Of a stretch of 64,000 nt of DNA, positions 22,799 through 32,369 are shown piece by piece; position 1 is the first letter of the stretch, and each line of letters starts with the position of its first letter. The notes under the pieces were generated by a model. The model saw only the letters and a program-made list of their open reading frames with translations. It was not told where the DNA came from and did not search any database. The position numbers and the translations under genes were made by a program. Source of the stretch: Exobasidium rhododendri (Eukaryota; Basidiomycota; Exobasidiomycetes; Exobasidiales; Exobasidiaceae); contig CP110631.1 in assembly GCA_026210745.1 (NCBI GenBank), forward strand, positions 3,844,001 through 3,908,000. Direction: 5' to 3'.

Positions 22799-24200
22799 AT
22801 GAGCTCCAATGAGCTGTCTTATCACCTGCTGCCCGCTGATCGGTACGCCAACACGAATTTTCGACATACCTTCTTCGGTTTGGCATTCGCAGAAACACTC
22901 TTGACGAGTATCAGTGCAACATTATGCATGATTCTATCCATCTGCATCTACACACGACAGCCATTCATCATGCTGCATACATCCTTTCATCCTTTCATTC
23001 AAGCTTCCATATTCTTGATCGCATCGATCAGTCAATTGATAAAGTTGATCGTCTTGTTCTACTGCTCTATCAGTATCCTATGGAATGATGGAGAGATCTT
23101 CGCAGCTTCGGCAAAGATCGATATTCGACCTACGTTGCAACAAGATCAGAGTGAAAAGAGTCCGAACGACATTGCGAGGAGATGCTTCAAGAACCGTCAA
23201 CGCCATGTTCGAAGACTGAGGAAGATCATCAAATTCTATCCTTTGCTTCAGCTACTGTGTGGCTCGCTCAGCTTGGCTTTCTGGTGCACGAGCGACGACC
23301 GACATCTGGTGAGTGGCGATTATTCTAAGATGACGACGACAGATCCAACACAGCTGAAGAGGACCTCACCTCTTTAATCTCCAGTTCTCACATACTTATT
23401 ATCACCGGTTGGAGCAAACACAGGGACCGTCCAATCTGGTCTTCCTCTTCTACCTCATCACCTGGTGCGTCGACTTGCTCGTGACCCCCTTCTTTCTCCT
23501 CATCACGACTTGGCACTACTCTAGGGTTGACTGGCAGATTCAACTATTGTCAGCCCAGGAAGCGATGGATCGAAGCGGCAATATTGGGGTGGCGAGGAAA
23601 CCTAGTCGAAAGAGAGCCGTTGTTGCCAACAAGGCCGTCACGATACAGAAGAAGCACCAGTCAATGGGCCCTCATTCGCAACTCTTTAGAGTCATTTCAC
23701 CTCCCTTTGCGAGTACTAGTAGCCCAGAAGCAGAGACGCGGCAGCAGCAGCCTTTCTGCCAGGATCAGCTGCTAGGGGCAGGTCTGAAGCGACAGAAAAC
23801 CAAGTCAAAAGATATGCACACCACACATTCACCGCTGAGTATGCCAGTCTCACCTTCTGACATTTCGACGTCTTTTGATTCGTCCACTTTTCGATCCTTA
23901 CAAGATACCACGACGTCAGATCATACGACAGCGTCACATGAACGTGTCGAAAGGCGCTTGGCGAGGATGTCGACTCCCGTGGACGAAGGAACGAGTAATA
24001 GCGTCGATTTGTCACGTTCACTCACCAATACCCTACAATGCACACTTGGACAAGACATCTCTATGTACTTAAACGTAGAAGAGATTAGCGAGCTTGGTGA
24101 AAGCATGGCAGCGGCTACTTCAGAGAGGGTCGAAAGCAGCGATTGCTTCCGCATCTGCATCCAAGCTGGTCCCACCAAAGAGGAGATGTGTAATGAATGA
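22799..24200 (+). CDS. Four-span membrane protein, family not recognised
   Basis: Two exons (22799-23308, 23385-24200; 76 bp intron, phase 0) encode about 441 residues. Hydrophobic spans are FGLAFAETLLTSISATLCMI, FIQASIFLIASISQLIKLIV, FYPLLQLLCGSLSLAFW and LVFLFYLITWCVDLLVTPFF, with a charged loop of about 70 residues between spans 2 and 3. The C-terminal 250 residues are Ser/Thr-rich, probably cytosolic and disordered. There is no signal peptide; the N-terminus is short and polar. I know no family with this arrangement. Tandem position after another unknown membrane protein makes a shared membrane role possible, but this is inference only. Confidence 0.75.
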
Positions 24201-24344
24201 CCCCAGCATGTGATGTAATGAAGATCGGCCTTGATATGTAGACTATGCAGATCAATTCCTACAATAATACACTGCAAGAACAAGGAGAGTTCTATTACTT
24301 CCGTGGGTATTATCCCCTCCTCCTTCTCCTCCTCGTCTTATTCG

Positions 24345-25658
24345 CTACTTTGACTTCCGGGATCTTTCGGTCAACTGCTTGCCATGATAATCCTTGACTC
24401 GCTTCACGTACGGCAACAGCAAATGCCCACGTAATTCAAAGTTGTCGGCGCTTTCTTTGATCGACAGCATCAGAAGCTCGGAGGCTACGAGCAGTAGGTA
24501 TGCCCCAGATCCGGTACCCAGATGCCACCAACCATGCCCCTCTAAGAGGACAGCCCAAGGGAACCCTAGCCGTCTGCGCAAGTGTCGCAATTGGCTGCAG
24601 TAGATGTTGTCGATACTGAGCAGGCGGTGCAGACAAGGGGGGATGGGAAGACTACTCAGCAACATGTCTTTGTGTGGCGTATTTACGTGACTCACTTCCA
24701 TATCCCAAATGCAAACACAAAGATGGCACTTCCAAGCTGAAAGATGTGCTTGATCTGTTGCCTCTGCTTCACAGTCAACTTTGTCTTCTCCGAGTACAGA
24801 AGTCGACAGACTTGGATGGTAGAGGTGATCTGTATGAGAGCGTAGGCGACTTGGTGGAAGACTGGATTACCCAAGTAGATCTGCAGAAAGGGTGATGAAC
24901 GAGGTCCGTTGATCGAAAATCAGTACGGAGAACATAGCATCAAACGACAAATCTCAGCAACTCACATAGCCAACGGTGATGAAAGAGACAAGCAGAAAGA
25001 GCGCTGTGGGCAGCAGAAATCGAAAGCGTGGCTTACCATAGCCCGGCGTTGTCTCCAGAACGCAATAGGTCAACAAGCTGCGCAAGTACAAATTGATTAA
25101 GACGTCGTTCTTCCTCCTCGCCATTCTTCGTCCCTCCCCCCCACAAAAGAGACTCACGCCGAGGTGTATATCATAGGCAATTCGTCAAGGAGTTGAGCTT
25201 CATACTTGAGTGTCGCATGGAAGAGAAACGAACCAACGCCTATCCCGGCAATTCCCTGCAGAGAATTCACCCCAAGTCGCAATGGCGTCAGTGTCACCGC
25301 AACTACCTTTCCCTCCTGCTCGAGCTCCACTCTTTCCCCATCATGTATTCACCAGGTAGACGAGAGTAAATCGCAAAGGCAGCTTCTCCTCTCTGCTCTT
25401 CTGGGCGCCATACAGAGCCAATAAGAAGAAGAATATGTTGGTAAATGTATTGACTGGTTCAGCAATGTACTTGCTCCAGCGATACTTTTCTTCGCCTGAG
25501 AAGGAAAGTGAGCGAGAATCGTCAACAAAAGTGCCGAGATTACGACCTCTACCAAGTGTGAGGTAAGGAAATACACTGCACCACTTACACCATATCAAGC
25601 TCGATGTAATCTCTCCCCAGTACCCTGATGCCATCCGTCCATGGTCAATCCACGCCAT
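24345..25658 (-). CDS. Alkaline ceramidase (Ypc1/Ydc1/ACER family)
   Basis: Six exons (25658-25589, 25495-25353, 25255-25158, 25077-24966, 24880-24696, 24615-24345), with introns of 80-102 bp in consistent phase, give about 292 residues, close to the family's usual length. Hallmarks appear in order: GYWGEITSSLIWCE (across the first junction), YIAEPVNTFTNIFFFLLALYG, GVGSFLFHATLKYEAQLLDE followed by LPMIYTSA, then WNIDNIYC and LLEGHGWWHLGTG. These hold the conserved His residues that bind the catalytic zinc. The enzyme is an integral membrane protein of the ER/Golgi that cleaves ceramide or phytoceramide to a sphingoid base and a fatty acid. The tail ends in basic KRVKDYHGKQL. It is divergent from the tyrosine phosphatase gene across 1.1 kb. 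This is the most intron-dense gene here with strong family support. Confidence 0.93.
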
Positions 25659-26778
25659 CTCTGAGGAAATAGGACCAAGGGGACACGGATAGGATCAACA
25701 CTCTAAAATATAAACTGAACCTGGACTCTTTCCCTTCGACGCGCGTTACGAGCCTTGGTCCCCCCCCTTCGACACAGGGATAAAGTAGTATTTCCCCGGC
25801 AATTGCAAAAGCATGGTCATAATAGAAGTCGCTCGCCATCACAGCCTCGACGCCGTACACACCCCATGAGAAAGCGGTAGTGCCAGTAAGGTTCACGTTT
25901 TATATTGCCCAAGAGCGAGCGGCAATGTGTGTACATCCTGGTGCGAACATCGGTGAAGAGCGCAAGAACGGCAATGTCGTCATTGCGCGTGACTACATCC
26001 GTTGCCACTCTCGCTCCTTTTTTAGCTTCTTTTAATATTCCGATGCCCCTCGGCTGTCGAACGTTTAATGGCAAGTCTCTATAGCAGCAGGGACTCCCTC
26101 TTGTATATGCGAAGAAGGAGAAAGGCAGACCGCGCCGATGTCATCCCGGTCGAGCTAGAGAGTGCAGTGCTAGAGTGGGGGGGGGAATGCGTATGGCTGT
26201 TCAACATCGCACACCATTGCTGCGCCAAGAGCCAAAATAGAATCGAGAAAGAGAAAAATGACAGGGCCGGGCCAGTTAGAGAAGGGGGGCGGGCAGGCAG
26301 AGGAAGTGCTGCTACGTTCTAAAATTCAAAACACCGCGTCGAGTTTTGCAGGGAGCCTTCTTCGCTGTAGCTGGTTACTACCGTCTCCACACAATGACGC
26401 AAAGTAGGAAGCCAGCCTTGCGCACCAGACTTTGAAGCTTAAGCCTTTGGCACGCGAGAGTCCGATTTTAGGTATAATCTGTAATCCTTGGGCAAGACGA
26501 ACCGCGATCACACGGATTACACACTCACACCACCCATACTCGTCAGACAAACTTACGCCACCCCTCTCTTCTTTGTGAATCTTTTGCCCGGATCACTATT
26601 ACTCTCTTCACTCTTGCTGCCTTTTGCGGTCGCCCTTTATACCGGTTTCTTCTCCACACCCTCCCATTCGCGGCGGCGAGCTGATTAAAACAAAGAAGAA
26701 TCATCCATCACCTAATAATCGATCCCGGCTCTCTTTGATGCACAGCGTATAGCCAGCTCAAGCGTCTCTCTTGCTGCA
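25659..26778. promoter_or_regulatory. Divergent intergenic region, ceramidase and tyrosine phosphatase
   Basis: About 1.1 kb without a supportable gene. It includes a G-run near 26177-26186 and C/T-rich sequence before 26779. It serves as the shared upstream region. Confidence 0.45.
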
Positions 26779-29700
26779 ATGAGAATAAATACACCCTTCT
26801 TGAGCTCACCGCCGTCGACGCCAGGGCCTTCGAACTTGAAATTGGAGTCAGCATACCAACGTTCAGACGTTGCTATGCTTCAAAAGGATCACAAGGTACA
26901 AGAGATGGAGAGGAAAATGAGCACGGCAAGTGCACCAGATTACTTCACCTCCTCCAGTGAGGGTATCAGCAGTCCTAAGCAACCCAGTCGCGCATCTTCA
27001 ATCACGTCAGAGCATCCATGGGCCAATTTATTCCCAAAAGGGGCAGCCGGCGCCGCGACGAACATGCCTCGAGTGGAACACATGATGCCGAGAAAGTCGA
27101 TTGGAGGTATGGACATGTCTTCACCTTCATCCTCCTCAAAGATGCCGTTCAAAATGCCAGAAAGCGTTCAAGGAATGAGGGTGGGCGGTAGTGGCGCATC
27201 CGTTTCGACAAACAAATCGTCTTCATTGTCGTCAGTAGATCATTCACGATTTCTACCAATCGAGCCTCTTGAATTTGCCCAGTCTTTGTCAGGAGCATCA
27301 TCCTCCGTCCCGTCAAAAGCAGACACCACCTTGATCATCGACATTCGCCCCTCTACGTCGTTCTCGATGGCACGAATTTTGGGGAGCATGAATCTTTGCG
27401 CCCCTAGTACACTCTTGAAGAGGGCAGGCGTGACGGTAGATAGAGTAGAAGACGAAATGCTCTCCAACGAACACGATCAAATCAAGTTCAGCGGATGGAG
27501 ACTCGGTCCGCAGAAGAAGGATTCCAAGAAGATTGCAGAAACCACCAACAGCAACAGCAACGCTACACCAATCGAGCGAGTAGTTGTCTTGGACTCAGAC
27601 ACAGCACACGCGGATGAAGCAGGGAAGCCATCATCGGGAGGTGGTGGACCTTGTCTGATAGGAGTATTGCGCAAGTTTGATTTGGCAGGTTACGACGGTG
27701 AATTGCGTTGGCTTGTCGGTGGTTTCAACGGCTTCTCCAGCAAAGTGGAAGAGTCTCGCAAGAGTACCGGTGAAGTCTCCTCTGACTTGTCACCACTATT
27801 GGATCACAGTTCTCTGAGTAAACCGGTCGTCACTAAGAATGTGCCATCGTTGAAGGGCGCTATACCATCACTAGTGCAGTCTGACTCGCAGCGGCGGTCC
27901 TCCCTTCCTTCCTTGAACAAGAGCAGCCCATTAGAATTGCGAGCACGAAGCTCGACTCGACAGTCTTCGCTTGTACAGCCGCGAGGATTGCCGATGGAGG
28001 CTTTTTCACTCTTCAGCACCACTCGAAGCAATCAAGACGACAGCAAAGAAGAGTCAAAGATTGGTCTTTCTAACACGACCATCGACCAGAGTGCGATGAA
28101 TCTGCCCAACTCCGCCTTTGCTAATCCTTTCTTCGATAACATCCGTCAGAATCGCGAGCTACAGCACGGCATCACGACGAAGTTCCCGCTAGACTTGCCA
28201 CCTCTATCTCAGGCGGATCTCGAAATCCTCCCTTCCTTTCTTCGCTCGTTGGTTGAAATGGAAGAAACCAAACGAGCGGAGGATTTGGCTGAGAAATTCT
28301 TCAATATCGAGAAGGCTGAACAGCGAAGATTGATGGCTACCATGCAACAGCACGCCGCTGAATCAAACTTGCAGGGCGCGAACAGGGCGGCCGATGTAGT
28401 CTCCAAAGCAAAACTGTTGCGACAGGCTTCAGGACTGCAAGACGTTCTCGAACTGTCATCTTCGTACTCTGCTGTCAAAGCTGGTGAGAATTGCGACAAC
28501 AAGACCAAGGAGACATTTCCTTTCAGCATCGCTGCTGCGCTGGAAAGAGGCAGCGAAAATCGATACAACAATATCTGGACGTATGAACATAGTCGGATCC
28601 GATGCACAGATGCGTCAGACTATCTCAATGGATCTTACATTGAGCCAGGAAAAGAGTTCGGCTGCCGAAGACGGTACATTGCCACACAGGCACCTCTACC
28701 TAGTACATTTACCACATTCTGGGCCGTCATGTGGCAGCAGAACGTTCGGACGATCTGCATGGTCACTCGCGAGTTTGAATCTGGCAGGATACAGAGTCAC
28801 AACTACTGGAAGGATGGAGTATATGGAGCTCTATCGTTGAAGCTGATTGACGAAATTTCACTCGATGCGACGGGAAAGGTGATGCAAACAGAAAAGCTGG
28901 AAATAGAAAAGGACGACGGAGGCAACATGTTCCCATCGACGTACAGCAAAGCCGAAGAAGCGTATGCGCCCCACATCGTCAAACGAAGAGTCCAGCTCAC
29001 GCAAGGCAAGGAAGAGAGAGAGATCGTGCAATTACAATTTGTCGCTTGGCCAGACTATTCCATCCCCGATGACGCAGAGAGTATCCTCAATTATATGGCG
29101 TTGGCGAACAAGGAGCAGAACAGAGCCGACTTGGAATTGAAAAAGGTGTCTACGTCGCACGGGGTCGGGCCACTCGTTGTCCACTGTTCGGCTGGTGTAG
29201 GCCGTACTGGAACGTACATTGTCATCGACTCTGTGCTGGACATTTTGAGAAAGAGGCGCAGAGCGCGAAGACATCTAGATGTAAGCAGTGTTTGGGACGA
29301 TAGCTGGGGATTTACGCTGGTCGACTCGTTGGGAAAGAAGGGGGCTGCAGATGTTAAGATGGCAGGTCCAGCGGCGAATTCGTACTATGCGCCATCGCTC
29401 CTGACGAGCGCCCTTCCGCGCAAGAGTCTCAAGAGAGAACTTTCGCCTAGTGCAATGGACCTTGATTTTAATGATGGAGAAAGAAGAACAAGTCAAGGAG
29501 CAGTATTCTCGTACAACAACAACAACCCTACTGTCAGACAGAACGGTGGCAACGATAGCAGTCCCCCTCCACTACAACGCAATCGATCGTCAGACGATCC
29601 CGCCGAGACGCCCACCTTGTCGTCCTTTACTTTTACCTCACCAAGCAGTACACCTTCCAGTGGCCTCGAGACCCCATCAGTGGCTATGGGAAGCATGAAG

Positions 29701-30003
29701 ATCGCTTGGGATTCACCCCAACCACCGACACCAACAAAGACCACCAAGATAGCAGCACTCTTTCCAGAGTCGATGATGTCACCTGGTCGTAAAGAGGACG
29801 CCACGATTGCTCCCATGTCGCTCGACATTCCCGCAACCAATACGACGGAGGAGGACGTCGATCTTATTCAGAAGTGTGTCGAGATCATTCGCGAACAGAG
29901 AATGAGCACTGTCCAGACCGGCCGGCAATATGTCTTTGCTTACTTGGCCGTCATAGAAGGCATATTGAGAGAAAAGAACGGGGGGAGAGGCCGCATGCAG
30001 TAG
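26779..30003 (+). CDS. Protein tyrosine phosphatase with N-terminal rhodanese-like domain
   Basis: A single exon of 1074 residues from the ATG at 26779. Residues about 184-320 look rhodanese/Cdc25-like (TLIIDIRPSTSF, then LAGYDGELRWLVGGFNGF) with no obvious active-site Cys, as in fungal MAPK-directed PTPs such as Pyp1/Pyp2. The catalytic domain begins near residue 593: NRYNNIWTYEHSRI, DYLNGSYI, YIATQAPLPSTFTTFWAVMW, the WPD loop (757-759), and the signature HCSAGVGRTG with Cys803 and Arg809. The closing Q motif (VQTGRQYVFAY) is at about 1046. In PTP1B the Arg-to-Gln distance is about 41 residues; here it is about 237, because a Ser/Pro/Asn-rich segment is inserted (about 830-1020). The family dephosphorylates MAPK and other phosphotyrosine targets. 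The catalytic residues look intact. Confidence 0.92.
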   Translation: MRINTPFLSSPPSTPGPSNLKLESAYQRSDVAMLQKDHKVQEMERKMSTASAPDYFTSSSEGISSPKQPSRASSITSEHPWANLFPKGAAGAATNMPRVEHMMPRKSIGGMDMSSPSSSSKMPFKMPESVQGMRVGGSGASVSTNKSSSLSSVDHSRFLPIEPLEFAQSLSGASSSVPSKADTTLIIDIRPSTSFSMARILGSMNLCAPSTLLKRAGVTVDRVEDEMLSNEHDQIKFSGWRLGPQKKDSKKIAETTNSNSNATPIERVVVLDSDTAHADEAGKPSSGGGGPCLIGVLRKFDLAGYDGELRWLVGGFNGFSSKVEESRKSTGEVSSDLSPLLDHSSLSKPVVTKNVPSLKGAIPSLVQSDSQRRSSLPSLNKSSPLELRARSSTRQSSLVQPRGLPMEAFSLFSTTRSNQDDSKEESKIGLSNTTIDQSAMNLPNSAFANPFFDNIRQNRELQHGITTKFPLDLPPLSQADLEILPSFLRSLVEMEETKRAEDLAEKFFNIEKAEQRRLMATMQQHAAESNLQGANRAADVVSKAKLLRQASGLQDVLELSSSYSAVKAGENCDNKTKETFPFSIAAALERGSENRYNNIWTYEHSRIRCTDASDYLNGSYIEPGKEFGCRRRYIATQAPLPSTFTTFWAVMWQQNVRTICMVTREFESGRIQSHNYWKDGVYGALSLKLIDEISLDATGKVMQTEKLEIEKDDGGNMFPSTYSKAEEAYAPHIVKRRVQLTQGKEEREIVQLQFVAWPDYSIPDDAESILNYMALANKEQNRADLELKKVSTSHGVGPLVVHCSAGVGRTGTYIVIDSVLDILRKRRRARRHLDVSSVWDDSWGFTLVDSLGKKGAADVKMAGPAANSYYAPSLLTSALPRKSLKRELSPSAMDLDFNDGERRTSQGAVFSYNNNNPTVRQNGGNDSSPPPLQRNRSSDDPAETPTLSSFTFTSPSSTPSSGLETPSVAMGSMKIAWDSPQPPTPTKTTKIAALFPESMMSPGRKEDATIAPMSLDIPATNTTEEDVDLIQKCVEIIREQRMSTVQTGRQYVFAYLAVIEGILREKNGGRGRMQ

Positions 30004-30201
30004 ACGGTGATGACACCCCACATTATCCTCACTCTCATTGAGTACTTTAATCATCCTACCCTATAGAACTGTAATTTTACTAATCATCTCCCTGGTCTTG
30101 GCTAATGCCCTTGACCGTGCGATTGCATTGCTTCCATGTCTCCATGTCTTTCCGGTGGGGTTTGTCGGTTGCCGCTCACTCCTATCACGTATTTCTTTTA
30201 G

Positions 30202-31963
30202 TCGGCAGTGTCGAAGGATGCTGCAGTTGAGTTTTCGTTTTGCCAGGCTTTCGAGAGAACCTCCACTTGCGTTGGCACTGCTCATGTGTTGTTCCCTCTG
30301 ACGATGGGAGAGGACGACGCACAGGTCAGAGGGCTGATCATTCCAGGAGGATTGGTGCATGCTCACGTCCACTTGGACAAGTGCTTCCTACTGGGAGAGA
30401 CGCCTATCGGTGATGGGTAAGTGGGCTGCCATATACGGTGACGGTGATTAAAAAGTAGGAACGCTCACCCTGTCTTTCTGACTTCATGTACAGCTCCTTC
30501 CAAGAAGCGCTGACTCGCACTTCGAATGCGTGAGTGTGGGCACAATTTCTTAACCCTTACTATACGAGCGATGTATTCTTTTTGCTCAATCGCCAAGATC
30601 TTTCGGTCAGCAAAAAGGCATTCACCAGAGAAGATGTAAGTGTACATTGGCTGTCTGGCCATGCAAGAGGAAACTGTGCCCTCAACGCCTCTCTCCCTTT
30701 TTGCTTCGAGTCAGCTCATCGAGCGAGGTAGCCGACTGATCACTGCCTCTCTGCAATACGGAGTCCTCGTTATGAGAGCGTTCGTAGAGGTGGATCTCAC
30801 TGTTGGTCTTCTCTGCCTTGAAGCAGGCTTAGAGCTGCAGAAGCGCTTTCGGCATCACTGCACAGTTCAGCTTGTCATATTCGCGCAGGATCCCTTGCTA
30901 GATCGAAAGGATGCGTCCAAGCAGAAAAGGATGCTAGATCTGTTCGAGCAGGCTTGTCAGCTGACTAACGAAGGCACTGTCCTAGGCTCAACTCCCTATG
31001 TGCAAGACAACTACAAAGACCAGTGCGACAACATAAGGAAGCTATTCGATCTGGCGGCGACGTATAATCGTAATGTAGATTTTCACCTCGATTACAATTT
31101 GGAAGCGGAAGCAAAGCCTTTGATCTGGTTTGTTCTCGAGGAAGCACATCGAAGAAGCTGGAAACGGCTGATCACTATAGGTCATGCCACTCGACTGAGC
31201 TTATTCGACGATGAAGAATGGGATCGATTGGCAAGTCAATGTCAAGACTTGAAAGTGGCTTTCATAGCTCTGCCACCTTCTGATTTGTACATGCAAGGTA
31301 GACAAAGTCCTTACAAGTCCAGGACTCGGGCCACGCTGCCATTACTGGAGCTGGAGAAGAGAGGACTAGTTTGTGCTCTGGCGGTCAAGTGAGTCGAAAT
31401 GCTAGGAAATACCAAGCAAGTTCTCTGCCATTGACGCTGACTGTGGTCTTCCTCAGTAATGTTGCCAACCTTTTTACTCCTCAAGGTGATGGTGATCCGC
31501 TGGCGTTGATGCCTCTCATGGTGGGACTTTGGCAGTGAGTGGACGAGACCGAGTTGCCGTTGATGTACGGTACGTTGACGCTCACTCTTGGCTGATAGAG
31601 ATGCGACACCTCGTGTTTTGCACGCATTACTGGTAAGTGCATTGGTTGTGTGTCAAGAAATGTACGATACCTAGTTGACGAAGTACTTCCGCCCACTTCC
31701 GCACACAGGCCATGGTGTCCCAGTCTGCTTCAGAGGCCATTGTCGGAAAAGCCAGAATCTCTGAACCTAAAGTGGGAACGGTAACAGTCTCAAGTGATGG
31801 AAGCGCCTCCACTGAGATTGATCCCGGGGCAAAAGATTACACTCTTCTTGTGCAATGCGACTCTGTACAAGACGCCGTACTCAGACCTCCCTCCGCCCGA
31901 TTGACGATCAAAGCTGGCAAAGTTGTTGCATGGACGAAGGTCGATGCCGGCATCGCTCCGTGA
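30202..31963 (+). CDS. Cytosine-deaminase-type amidohydrolase (metal-dependent hydrolase), N-terminus unresolved
   Basis: Seven exons (30202-30416, 30494-30529, 30611-30635, 30715-31388, 31457-31534, 31599-31632, 31709-31963), all with GT...AG introns and matching phases, encode about 438 residues; two exons are only 36 and 25 nt. Metal-site motifs are present: HAHVHLDK near the start, FHLDYNLEAEAKP, TIGHATRL and the late NNVANLFTPQGDGDPL, which carries the catalytic-type Asp. This is the CodA-like pattern of the amidohydrolase superfamily, with cytosine, isoguanine or related ring amidine substrates; which one is unknown. The usual N-terminal beta-sandwich segment is shortened or hidden. The frame is open back to an acceptor at 30201, and ATG 30304 lies just upstream of the metal motif, so a further 5' exon is likely and was not found. 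Confidence 0.8.
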
Positions 31964-32369
31964 TGCATTGTCATCTCTCCGTATACTCTTATCCCATTCT
32001 GTAGTGCCGGTCGAGGAATAGACTTCTTGTTTCTAAAGGCGGTCGTATCTAGATAGGTTCCTGAGAATTACCCTTCTTCATCTTGACACTTTTTTACGCG
32101 ACAGATTTTGCTGGAAGTAGTCGCCTCTACCCTGCGATCACAGGCCTTCACCTTTTCGCACAACGTTTTTCCTTTCTCAGCCTCTGACGTGGTGATCCCC
32201 TTCGACTCATTCCGGTAGACCGCTAGAAGTGGATTCTAGATGCTTCATCGAGATCAGTGTACCCCATTCTCGTAATTGTTCCTTCAACCACAGCTGACCC
32301 TGCCCTCCTGGGACATAACTTTGGGTGGACCTGCTAACGCCCAATTAACGACGACAGGTCTCGCTTCAT
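31964..32369. promoter_or_regulatory. Intergenic spacer upstream of the ubiquitin protease
   Basis: About 400 bp. A CAG at 32355-32357 just before the start could be the acceptor of a leader intron. Otherwise nothing seen. Confidence 0.4.
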
